From Pyrenophora tritici-repentis (taxonomy: Eukaryota > Ascomycota > Dothideomycetes > Pleosporales > Pleosporaceae), in the NCBI RefSeq assembly GCF_003171515.1, contig NC_089390.1:4588001-4652000 (forward strand): a stretch of 64,000 nucleotides of DNA, read 5' to 3'. Below, in pieces: positions 1 through 12,200 of the stretch; the first letter of the stretch is position 1; the number at the start of each line of letters is the position of its first letter. The translations under genes and the position numbers were made by a program. The notes beneath the pieces are model-generated. The model was given only the letters and a program-made list of their open reading frames with translations. It did no database searches and was not told the origin of the DNA.

Positions 1-3000
1 ACATCGTATCCATACCCTATAATACACCCTCCATGTCAGTCTCGGGCTCCTCGAGCTCCTTCTTCTGGAAACGCGAATGCATCAGCCAAACCATGTCTGC
101 CGGAGAAGTCATTCCAAATCGCCTCTAGCTCGGCCGTCAGCATATGATACTAGGCCTCACTGTCGATAAGGAGATTACATGTTGACGTTAGAACTGAGTA
201 AGTAGGTACATGCGGTACTTTTGCATACAGTATGTTGGACTTTGAGCGCCGGGTAAAGCCGCGAGTGTTGCCAATGCGTCAGAGTGTTATTCAGTGATCG
301 GTGTAGATACAGAGCCTCGGCGTGCTAGACATTGGACAATTCAAGTTTTTGCAAGTCATTGTGAGGCTGTGGTCGCTCTAGACCAATTATGGGTGGTTGG
401 TGGGCGTAAAAGTAGGTACAGCGGGGAAATTTCTGTTGCCTGCTAATCTATGAGGCCGAAGACTGTGGTAAGCTTAGCGGTATCGACGAAGATATTGGAA
501 ACATGCAAGTCATCATTCCAAAGGAGCGCTGACGAGATGTTGCGATCTGCATGTACAGTAGTGAGAATTTTGTCAGGTCGACGTAGCAGTGCACTGCGCC
601 GAGTTTCATGCTCTTAAATAGACTCAGTAGTATTTCCCCCAGCCTGCATGCTCACTTTGAGATCAGTTCGGGCTGGAAATAGACTCAGAAGTCATCGCTC
701 TTGGCATGTGGGTTTCTGGGCCCCACAGGGTCCCCTTGTCTTTGTCAGTTGGGAAAACCACGTCCCCCAAAGCGGACTCACACGGTCCTCTACCAACAGC
801 CGATCGCTGCTTCCCCACTGTCACACATCTGTCACTCATCTGTCACTCATCTGTCAGACATGTCATGTTCAGTTGACGGTCCGACGGCGAAACGTCGTGT
901 GTAATATGACTGCTATTTGTGCCGATGTAGCTCGTGAGCGTCTGGTCAATGGGCGTGTTCTCCTGATCTTTCAAGAAATTCAGATTTCTATATTCAGTGA
1001 AAGATTTTGACGTCTAGGCTTCTTGGAAAGCAGCACTGGATTCGAAAATAGCTAACTACTCTTGTATGTTCATGCTCGGCCAGGGCCGTTCCAGCTCGAT
1101 TCCCGGGACTTCCTCCAGTTCCGCAGCGACCGGATTCTCATCGGCCCTGGAGCCCCAGGTCAGAACTTCGGGAACAGGGATCTCAACGGCGTTTCGGGCC
1201 TGAAAACTGTCACGAATACGGAAGCATAAGGTTTACAGGTGAGTACAACATACATGGCCGTAAACTCGCTCGCTGTGGTCCGACTAGGTAGACGGGCATT
1301 TTGGTTGGGAAGGAACTCTGGCGACGACTCGGGAGCCATAATTGATGGTCGACATGATGCTCTTATTGCGAATGCGATCCTGATACTTTGAAAACCTGAC
1401 GCATGCTTTCGCACCAACAGTATCCGTCGTGCAGTGAGCAAGCTCGTTGACATTGAAGCGCATATGGCACACCGACATTTGGCGCCCTTCTTCACAACCA
1501 GATCGACCCCAAGTATAATCAAACAAATCTTGGTCGTACTCAAGGTCTAGATGGGTCTTCAAAACGACCCATGCCTCTGTCATCGGATACATCTACCGGG
1601 AAGCATTGCGCGTGAATCATGTTGGACATGGGCGCGCTGGGTGATCAAAGAACGGGCGGCCACATTGCTTCCAGATCCGTACGTGGCTGAGCAAAGACAT
1701 ACCTCCCTTCTTTCTCACATCATCTTCAAGTCCCATACATGCGTATGTGGCCGAAAGCGACAGTGTGCTGACTTCTGGACGTACCCATTCCGGAAAGATC
1801 GACGTTCCCAAGCCCAATTTGCCGAGTAACTTAACTAACGTAACTGACCTAGCCGAGTTAGGCAAGTGCGCACGGAGGTTCTACCGCCTCCCCGGGTAAC
1901 TTACTGCCTGGCTAATACGACACTTTCACAACACCCAGAGCTTACGAACCCTGCAACGGCCCCGTAACTACCGGTATTCCCAGGGGCAAAATCTTAGATG
2001 TGAGATTCGCTGCAGGTCTTGTCATCGTCCGAGATGATACCGCTATGCGACGTGACTTCCACAGCCAAGTTCAATCACGAGCTGGCCTGGCCATCTTACA
2101 GCGCCGGTAAGGGGTAATGACCGTCTCTCGTTTCTTCTTTGCGTAACCCCCAAGATCTTCGTAGCCTTGTCGTGCGGTGTGTGTTGATTCTAGTAGTGAA
2201 ATAGTATCGAGTCTCTATCATACATATGCCTATGGTACGCAGACTACACACCTTCGCTTTGGGAACTTGGCACAAACGCCCACGCTATGACCCACGGGCC
2301 CGATCATCTTACATCTACCATCTCACTTCGCTCACGGACAGAAGGCTTACTCCAGACTATTGGTTCGGGTTTGCAGGACAACCGATAGGACACATCAACA
2401 CTGGCATCTACGTACCAGGGTGTGCCAGCGACCAGGTATCTGGTGAGCATGACCACATGAGGACAGGGTATCTATGTTCCCGGACAGAACAGCCTTGCCA
2501 TCAAGTCGCAGGCGGCCTCAGCGTGGTTCGTAAAATCGGACATCACCACCAAGCTTGAACTTTCGCGACAATGGCGAAACACATAAAATACCGAAAGGTT
2601 TTTGTTGATCAATAACCTGTCCAACACCACTTTGAGTTGTGTTGGAAGCCGCCATGACAAAGATCCAGTCACGACTCAAGTTGACAGAAAGTACAGCCCC
2701 ATTATTATCCATCCCAGTAGATCCAAACAAACTAAAAATAGAGATAACAGTTCCTCATCCCGAATGGTACACGCCCACTTTCCAAGCTCCTTCAGCAAGT
2801 GTCGATGCCCATATGACTTGCCGCCTTGTATTGGCTAAGCGGTGCACAGTTTGGTGGGGACCATGTGCCTGAGCGACATTCATGGAGGTGTTGATGATAC
2901 TAGTTCGGGCCGTTCTCGTCGTCTCGTCGACCTACAGAGCGCTGCGGAGAGGCGTCGCGAGTATCAACGCTGTCGCGGCGTTGAAGAGACTGAATGCAAG

Positions 3001-5509
3001 CACCCATCTGGAAAAGGGCGAGGAAAGTAACAGTTCCAAAAAGGATCTTCATCGTTGTGGTATACCCGAGAGGGTCAAGAGACAGCCGTTGAGAGGCTTC
3101 AAATAAGAGGGAGAAGAAAAAAAAGGTAACGACTGTTGTAGCTTTCGGACGAGGCCAGGAATGACAGGAGCTTTTAAGGGCTTACATAGAGAATCAACTG
3201 CCCCTTACAGACCGGAGGACTCAGGAAGCAAAGCGACAAGATCTTACTAGCTCTGAATTGGTGGAACAAGGTATCTTGTAATACTGAAATTTGGTTTCTA
3301 CTAAGACGGCCGCCGCGGTCGAGAAGCCAAGGACGGCGCTTACCGGTACATTCATGGAAACGAGTATCTTGGCAACAACGATGTGGGGAAGGTGGAATCG
3401 CGTCTTGTATAGAGTGGGAAACAGTCAATAGTTATGTTTACGAATATGTGTACGTACTACAGGCGCGGCGTACTCGAGATCGAAGAGAACCCCTGGACTT
3501 ATCACGAGGAGGTGACAGTAGCGGACCCCGACTGTAGTGAGATCTTGTTGGTACAGCAAGAGGCTACCACCTAAAAGGACGATGGTACGGGAGTTTGCGT
3601 CTTACGTAGCTCCTAGGCCTTTAGGAAAACACTGTGTGACCCGCTTCCTGCATCGAAATCACGTATATCTTCTCTCAAAATGGACTGCCAGTATGGACCG
3701 CAACCGCCACTAAGCCAACTCCAATTATACACATTGATACAGCTCACGGATTATCATCATGTTACTACCTAATCAGCACTACCTACAGTTGGTGTTGCGA
3801 GATTTAAATAGGCTTATTATATACTAAAGGCTTCTTTAGCGATCAATAGAAAGTACATATCATAGACTAGACTACATCTCTCCCATACCAGAACCGCGGC
3901 AAGTACCTAAAATCAGTAAAAAAAGACCCACCAACGTAGCCTCTTACCCTCCCATCCATCTATCCACATCCATCACCCTCCAAACCTATTCACCCACACC
4001 ATCTCACCGACTCAGCCAACACGCACGGCAGAAGCATAAAAGAACAATAACACTACAACCTCATTCGACTCCAAAACCACTTTGTGTATCCGCAAGAGTA
4101 GGTAAAATACATTAATTAGATAATTTGAGCACTGCATGTCACATAATCACGTGACATACATGGGGCACAGACTATGGGTGTATTGTAGGTACTCTGTCTG
4201 CGAGAGCTAGTTAAGTAGACTTGTTGCACAAAAAACGTTGATGTTTAAGTAAGTACGTTGTGGTGTAGGTGTGTAGATGTAGTAGGGTGATGAGTGTCTG
4301 GGCATCTGTGTGGTGTGTGTATGTGTGTGTGGGGGGGATGTGTGGGATGTGATTTTGAGGGTGATGTTTACACTTTTTTTTACCCTTGCAGTCTTCTAAC
4401 TCTACTATACTCCCTCAACACACCATATTTCTATCCCATCTTAGGCAACCACAGTCCTCCCCAGCCCCAACTCCTTCTGACAGACCCACCAACACCACCA
4501 TCTAATCGTCGCATTTACCTCTTCCTCCACTCCGCCCTCCATGCATATCACTCTTGTAGTCTGCCTCATAATAGCCTTGTTTTGTAAACACCCCACCACA
4601 CACACACGACACTTGAACGTTACTTCTTCTTAGCTTATTGCCTCTTTGTTTGTGTCTAAATTGTATCTTCTAGTTTAGTTTGGGCTGCTGGATGGGGAAA
4701 AGGAGTGCGCTGGGTAAGCGGTGAGAAAAGTGGAAAATCTGACTATATATGGTGGAGTTCTATTTGCGATTAGAGGCGGGGCGATGAGGTAGATAGGTAA
4801 AGAGATAGTAGACTTTAGGTATATCTTCTTTGAATGCGCTGTGTGAACAAGCCCAGTCATGCGTGAATAAGCACACCAACCATGGTTAGATCTACCTGTC
4901 GTCTTAGTCGAGATCACTAGCTCATGAGTAGCAAGGCAGGATGATAGATAGCCTCAGGCTGATGTACTTCAGGCAATTCCACTGAGCGTATATAGCTACC
5001 CTCAAGCCCTTACATCCACCAAATCAGCAAATCACAGGCACAAGCAAAACACAGAATTCAATCATGTAACAAGTAGAAATTTTGATATCCATCATCTCCC
5101 TCCCACCCAAACATCCAATTCCCATATCGAATATCCACCCACTTCATCTCAACCCCCACCTATGCAAATGCAAAACCCCCAACGCCACACCCATGTCGCC
5201 AAGAAAAACAAAGCACTAACATTAACCGTCCACGAGCAAAACTGTGCAAAAAGCAGCAACAGTTCGCAAATATCCGATATAATCGACTAGATAAAATAAA
5301 AGCCATGATATCATCTGCGAAAAGTGAAGTAGAGAAGAAGGAAAAAAAGGGTCGATGACGCTGCCGTCTCTCAATCTATCGGAAACCCGCAGCAAAAAGG
5401 GGATATACTCAGGAACCAAAGACGCTCACTCAGTCTGTAAAAAAAGTAAGAATAAAAACCACCAATCTCAAACTTTCCGATCAAGGAAAGTAGCAACAGC
5501 ACAGTCTGT
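1..5509. other. Gene-poor stretch
   Basis: No convincing gene is visible on either strand over about 5.5 kb. Open frames are short and lack recognisable motifs. On the minus strand around 1160-1865 and 2518-2872 there are stretches that read like decayed coding sequence: two overlapping frames in the first, one in-frame stop in the second, no family recognised. A GT-rich tract lies at about 4308-4340. The part nearest the next gene (about 5000-5500) is probably its 3' flank. Confidence 0.6.
827..859. repeat. 11-bp direct repeat, three copies
   Basis: The unit ATCTGTCACTC occurs at 827-837 and 838-848, followed by a third copy at 849-859 that differs at its end. It is a short tandem repeat in noncoding DNA; no function is visible. 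Confidence 0.7.
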
Positions 5510-7696
5510 TTAGTGCTTGGGGCAGCAGCATACGTGTGGGCCACTCTCAATAACATCTTTGGTGGCTTGATCCTCGTACTTCTTGAAGTTCTCCATGAAG
5601 AGCTTGCCGAGCTTTTCGACTTCGCCCTTGAAGTCGGCGGTGCCGTTCCACGACTTTGCGGGGTTGAGCAACTCGTCGGGGACGTTGGGGCAGGTCTTGG
5701 GGACGGAGAGACCGAAAGTCTCGTAGGTTTCGTATTCGACCTTTGCGAGCTCGCCCGAATGGATGGCGTCGAGGATGGCGCGGGTGTACTTCAGCGGGCA
5801 TCGCTTGCCACCTGTTGGTTGTTGTTAGCTATGGTTTGTGGCTTTGGTTTGATAGTTGAGGACTTACCAGTAGTCGCGCCAGCGCCTACCCAACCGGTGT
5901 TGAGAAGCCAGGCGTTGGCATTGTGCTCCTTGATCTTCTCCGCAAGCATCTTGGCGTAGCGCATGGGGTGAAGAGCAAGGAAGGGCTGTGCGAAGCAAGA
6001 CGAGAAAGTGGCCTGGGGTTCGGTGACACCCTGCTCGGTACCGGCCATCTTGGATGTGTAACCAGAGATGAAGTGGTACATGGTCTGCTCGGGGCTAAGC
6101 TTGGAGATGGGAGGAAGAACACCACGTGCGTCGCAGGTGAGGAGGATGATGTTACTGGGGTGGTTCTCTGAGATGCAAGGAATCTTGGTGTTCTCAATGT
6201 ACTCGATGGGGTAGGCGCAGCGGGTGTTCTCGGTCAAAGTGTCGTCATCGTAGTCTACCTGGCGGGTCACGGGGTCGAAGACGACGTTCTCAAGGATGGA
6301 GCCGAAGCGGATGGCACCGAAGATATCCGGCTCCTTCTCGGCAGACAGGCCAATGCACTTGGCGTAGCAGCCACCCTCGATGTTGAAGATACCAGTGTCG
6401 CTCCAGCAGTGCTCGTCGTCTCCGATCAGGGCACGCTTGGGGTCGGCAGACAAGGTAGTCTTTCCAGTTCCAGAGAGACCGAAGAATACGGTAACGTCTC
6501 CGCTCTGACCCTCGTTGGCTGAGGAGTGTAGTGTGAGGACGTTGTGCTTGACAGGCATCTCGTAGTAAAGCACGGTGAAAATTCTAAAAAAAAAAAAGTT
6601 AGCAGGACTTCACAATGAGACCAACAGGATCACTTCACCCTTTTTTCATTTCACCAGCGTATTCAGTGCCGAGGATAACCATCTCCTTGTCGGCAAAGTT
6701 GAGGGCAACCGATGTCGACGATGTCATACCACTAGTGTACCTGTTGGCAGGGAAAGCACCAGCATTGTAAATAGTGTAATCAGGCTTGAAATGCTCAAGC
6801 TCCTCCTTTGAAGGTCGGATCAACATGTTGCGCATGAAGAGGGCATGGTACGCGCGAGCGCAAACGACTCGTACGCGTATCCGGTAGCGGACATCCCAGC
6901 CAGCGAAGCCATCGACGACATAGATGCGCTTCCTAGTGTTGAGGTAGTCAATGGCACGTTCACGGTTGATGCGCCAGACCTAGATGAAGATGTTACTAAA
7001 GAGTTGTAAAGACAAAGAAGTGTGCACGTGATAGTTTTCCGCATGGAGTTGCAATCGGCAACCGTCATGCATGGGAAGATGCGGGGCAGCCGAGCCCCAG
7101 ACGCGCCACGTGCAGGGATGCGAACTCGAGCCGGGATCCGCCTAGCGTGCATGACGTCTACAACCAATCTTCACAAGCAAAATTACTTGCGACGATTGGC
7201 AAGTAGGCTTGGGCATGTGCAGAAGTAAAGTGCGGAGGTTGCTTACGTCGGTTTTCATCGGCTTGTTCACTGGGCCCCACCAGACATCGTTTTTCGACGA
7301 GTCTTCCTCGACGATACGCTTATCCGAGGGCGAGCGGCCCGTCTTAGCTCCTGAGTATGCGGAGAGAGCACCCGATGCTGTGATAGCCGAGCCAGTCTCG
7401 TATACGAGCGCGTCCTCGTAAAGAGCGGCAACTGAAGGGTTGGCAATCTGAGGAAAACGTTAGGCTGGTGGTTGTTGGTTACACGTGCAAAGGGGAAACT
7501 CACGATAGCTACACGGTCATAGTCAATGTGTGCCTTGTCATGAAGTGCTTCTTCAATCTCCGTGTGTTCCACGTTCGGCCTGAAATAAAATGGTCAGTCA
7601 TATCCAACTGCAGACTAATTGGTCCAAGGACGGTGAGGGCACTCACGCAACGCCAGACGGGTGGAGATTTGTCTTGTTGACAGTTTGAGTGACCAT
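5510..7696 (-). CDS. acuF: Phosphoenolpyruvate carboxykinase (ATP)
   Basis: Converts oxaloacetate plus ATP to phosphoenolpyruvate, the committed cytosolic step of gluconeogenesis on acetate, ethanol, fatty acids or amino acids. Six exons can be joined in frame: 7696-7647, 7579-7504, 7447-7247, 6979-6639, 6583-5868 and 5811-5510, giving 561 residues, the usual family length. The P-loop GLSGTGKTT lies near residue 257; downstream the kinase-site region with DDEHCW and the conserved RFGSILENV segment are visible. The ATG at 7696 starts [13 protein letters not shown], typical of fungal enzymes. The third intron (7246-6980) is 267 nt, much longer than the others (52-70 nt). The family identity is certain; glucose-repressed, acetate-induced expression is known for the family but not shown here. 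The symbol follows Aspergillus usage (acu-6 in Neurospora, PCK1 in yeast). Confidence 0.95.
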
Positions 7697-9249
7697 TTTG
7701 GTGAAGAGTGGAGAGATGGAGGTGGAATGGAAATTAGAACGCTGATGTTTGGACACCTGTTGACGGACAAAGTCTTGGGCCAAGGAAGTTGAGCTTGTAC
7801 TTCTAACGACGGGGTTCGAGGCTCCTTTAATACCACAAGAAACCATTCTGACGACGTCGTTCACGCTCAGTGTGTAAATACTGGCCCGAGAGCTCGCTAG
7901 CGTGTGGGGAGCTGATTGGACAAAGGTGAAGGTTTGGGTAATGGGAGTCCCGGTCGGCACACGAGGGACGAAAATAATGCGGAGCTGGGCACGAGAGCTG
8001 GCTGACTTCGGGAGGAGCGCCCGGCAAGTGTGACGAGCTCCAGCTTTATGGCTGAGACCCCTAGGACCGATCCACATGGAGATTCACAGTGCTCGCCAGC
8101 AGTGCCCAAGGCGAGGATTGAGGTCACAGTGGTGTCATCGAAGACGACTTTGCTCGCTGTACCGGAGCCCTTGTGACGGCTCCAGGACAGCGTGAACCGC
8201 TACTCTAGGGCTAGCATTGGCCTGACGCGCGGGGCTGATCAACTCTACCCCACAATCACCATGGCCGGGAACGGCAACGCTCAACCGCCTTTCGTCATTG
8301 TTTTCATTGGCCTGCATTTCATTACCACCATCTCGGCTTTGTCGAATTTTCTGGCAATATTATGGCCGCGCACGCTGCTGTGCATGATATCAAGCCGCGA
8401 CCCTCGTCACGAGCCTGCGCTTCGTCACGGCAATCAGAAAAACATACAGGCTTAGACGCTGCGTTGGACGTCACGTTGGCAGTCGTCCATGCACACGAGC
8501 CAACATGGTCGCATCGCGTCGCACGGCAGATGGTGGCGGCCGCGATGAGGCGGTGCAAACAGTGTTCCGATTCCAGCTCGTGTGCCGTTTGAGATCCACA
8601 CACACCCCTGCACCTCTCAGCCATCTTGTTCGGCTTAGTATCGATCTCACGATGCAACAAATCATCGACCTCGGACGGATGGCACTGCTGATCGGAAAAC
8701 ATCATCGGAAAAGAGACGAGGCATTTGGTCCCTCATTCCACGATACGTAGCCGCCTAGCCGTGATGAGAATACCGTTACGTTTGCATGTGTCAAGTGCCG
8801 AGGGCGTCTCCGTAGCCCGTTAATCGCGCAGCTGGCCTGCACGGTACCCTCTACTTGTCGTCGCAGTAAGCATCACAATGGTGAAGTGTCAAAGCATAGC
8901 TCCCGTCTTTGCATGTGCAAGGCATGTGCAAATAGCGGTGACAGCTGGGCCGAAGAAATAATGTTAGATTCTGCACCTCGTGATACTACCTGTCAATAGC
9001 GCCATCATGCGCCAGCAACCTCAAACACGGCTGTATGTACACGTACAATCCGACCACGTCTAGACCGAGATACGGTATTTCGCGGGGAAACATGCACAAG
9101 ACGGACACAAGCCCCTTGTTTCTGCACTGGGATGGGCCGTCCCAAGCCTGAACCTCCCCCCTGGGCATCCCGGCCGCGGGCAAGCCCGAGTTTTCCCGGT
9201 CCCAAATGCTCAGAACACGGCGAATGCTACCCAACCAACACACGATCCT
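7697..9249. other. Intergenic region between PEPCK start and ABC transporter end
   Basis: This 1.5 kb stretch should hold the PEPCK promoter and 5' leader at its left and the ABC transporter 3' flank at its right. Small open frames on both strands have no recognisable domain, and I do not support a gene here. Confidence 0.5.
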
Positions 9250-12200
9250 CTACGCTGCATCGCCGCCCTGTTTACTCTTCATCTCCTTCTTTTGTTTTCG
9301 AGCTGCCGGACTGAAAAATGTTTTCATCTGCCGCAACCCGCCCAAGTAAAGCCATGTGCATACGAATACGACTGCAAAGTTGAAGAATATGTATGCCCAC
9401 ATAATGCCTGCCGTATTGTTAGCGTGCTGGTGCAGACATTTTCAAAAAGCAAACATACCAAAGTCGCGCCAAATGTACCGCGGAAAGACGTTGAACGATG
9501 CAGCAAACGCTTCGCCCGTCGCATACTGACAGAACCCACAGTTGCCGTCCGGCTGCGTTTCCACGTAGCCTCCGGATTGCCGTGCAAACTGACCAGCGTA
9601 TGTTTGGCAACTTTGGCCCGGCGGAGGTGGGAATATCGCCAATTCCCGGCTGTCGCACCTAATGACTTGTCCTTCCACAAGCAGAGCAAGGAACCCTTCA
9701 AGCAGGTACTTGAACGGCGTCAACCAGTACATCCAGCTCTGCCAGAAACTTGGCAGACTTGCATACGGCACTACGACACCGCAGAAGGATACGATAAAGG
9801 TGAAGAATAGCGGTACAAGCAGCGATGCGAGGAGCTCATTGGGAGCGAAGGAAGCAATGGCTTGCCCAAAGCCTAGATAAAATATCTCAAAGAGCATCAC
9901 AAAGAGCCACACGCTCGCCACAGTGTACGTGTCACGAGGGAAGCCCGGTGGGAAATACCAACAGCACCAGTAGATGGTTCCTGACACGATTCGATATGGC
10001 AGCTCGCTGAGGATGGTCCCCCAGACCATAGCCGTCCACGCGTAGATCTTGGCGCTGCCTTCTCGCGACTCATAGATCCCACGGACGCTGATGAAACGTG
10101 GTTGCAGTTGCTGAATCAGCGGAGGTGCAATAGTGAGAGTCATGAAGACAGAGAAGAGCCTTGACTGCATGTCGATCTGACTTTGTCCGAGGTTCCAAAA
10201 GGTAAATCCATTGAAGAGACCAGTGATGATATGCAACATGACCATACCTTGGACGTAGGGAGGATCTCGCCAGATGGCTACGAAGCTACGCTTGACAACA
10301 GTGAGCCATTGTTGGGGGTAAGGCATCGCGTATTCTCGATCATCCCGGGCCTCTTCATTCTTCGCTGCGTTGCGCCTGTTGGTGATGATCTCTTGGATCT
10401 CCTGGGTCAGCTTTCCATTTTCAGAAGACTTTTCCCAGACATCAGCCCAGTCTTTACCCTTGTAATCGGGATTGCCGGCGCCAATGACTTCAAGCATGTA
10501 CTCAGCAGGGTTCGTGTTTGGTGGACACTTTTCTGCGCCGTTGTCTTGGAGGTATCCGATGAGCTTCTGAGAATCGTGACCCAAGTCGCCAAAATAGACT
10601 GTACGACCCCCAGACTTGAGGAGCAGAAGTTGGTCAAAGTGCTCGAAAAGCACAGCGCTCGGCTGATGAATAGTACAGAGGATAGCTTGTCCAGCGTCCG
10701 CGAGCTGTGACATCAATTAGCTGAGTTTCATGTGAAGTTTGCCATATTTTTAATAACGTACTTTGTGCAAAAATCGAACGATATTGAAAGCAGCACCAGA
10801 GTCGAGACCGGATGTAGGCTCATCCAAGAACATGAGTAGTTCGGGTTTGCTAGCAAGCTCAACACCAATAGTCAAACGTTTCCGCTGTTCTTGGTTCAAG
10901 CCGTTTCCAGTAGTACCAATCGCAGCTCCAGCGATATCGCGCATCTCGAGCAGATCAATAATCTTCTCGACATATTCGTACTTTTCTTCGATTGGCACCT
11001 CCTTTGGCTGCCTCAGTCGTGCTGAGAACTGTAATGCTTCCCGTACTGTAGCCGTCGACTCGTGAACGTCCATTTGCTCTGCAAAACCAGTCGAGCGTTG
11101 GAAGGAATGCGGCAGTGGCTTTCCATCCACGAGGAAATCTCCACGGACGACACCAAAGTTGATACGCTGCGCGAGAGTGTTCAACAATGTTGTCTTACCG
11201 GCACCAGAAGCGCCCATCAGAGCGGTAAGTTTGCCTGGCTTCACAAATCCCTGCACGCCGCTCAACAAAGTTCGCTCTCCTTTCTCGTATGGGATGGTGT
11301 AGGTGATGTCTTGGAATGTAAAAATGGTCTCGTTCTTCGCGACGCCCTCGACTGTCTTGTCGGACTCGTCATTGTCGCTGGATGAGTGCTTCTCGGTAAC
11401 AGCCTCTTTGTTTCCAGACTCTTCATCCTTGGGCAAAGTCTTCGTCTCCATTTCTTTTTCGATTGTCTTTGGAACCTGACCGCGCTTGTAGATGGTCACA
11501 GCCCCGCCACCTTTGTTTGGCTTTTGAATCTCCATGCCGAACGCCGTGAGCGCAACGAAGAATAGAAAGAAGGCGCAGATGAGCCCAAAGTTACGCCACA
11601 AGTGCGTCCTGGAATACCCATAGGCGGCCGCAATGTAGTCCGAGCCGGCGACTGTGAGAGATCCGGGTCGGTTCCCTTGTATAGCACAGGACTGGTACTG
11701 CTCTTGCGCATTTGGGACCTGCGGTGCGATGAAAGGAGGTACACAATCAATCTCAAGATTGTAGAACTCGTTGGTAAGGAGACCTTCGAATCCGTATTGA
11801 ATGGGGTTGACCCATCTCAGCCAAGAGAACCAAGGGTGCATCTTCCGAGGAGGGATCAGGTAGCCAGTGTATACTACTAATGCCTGAACAGCGACACCAG
11901 TAATCCGAGTTGCAACGTCCAGAGACCCGACCAATGACCCTATAGCCCTGAAAAAGGCATACATGGTCATTGTAATGATCCACAAGAAGAGAACAGAAAT
12001 GAAAAATTGAGAGGCGGTTCGTGACAAGTTGGCCATGAAATATACCACAACGTCGAAGATGATGACCTGGATAAGCACAAGCGGCACATCGATGACGGTT
12101 TGCGCAATGGCGTAAGCTGCTGGTCGATAGAAGGAGAATGATGCGTGCTTTAGGAGAATTGGCCTGGACTCGAATGCAGCTGTGAGTTCTGCGAGTGCGA

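Noticed and set aside
4308..4340. Telomere-like or regulatory GT-rich tract
   Set aside because: The run is an irregular GT-rich microsatellite ending in a G run and lacks the TTAGGG unit of fungal telomeres.
5513..5959. Plus-strand frame opposite the PEPCK 3' end
   Set aside because: It is antisense to confirmed PEPCK exons and crosses an intron; no domain is seen.
9292..9810. Plus-strand frame of 172 codons opposite the ABC transporter end
   Set aside because: Shadow of the transporter's last two exons and intron.
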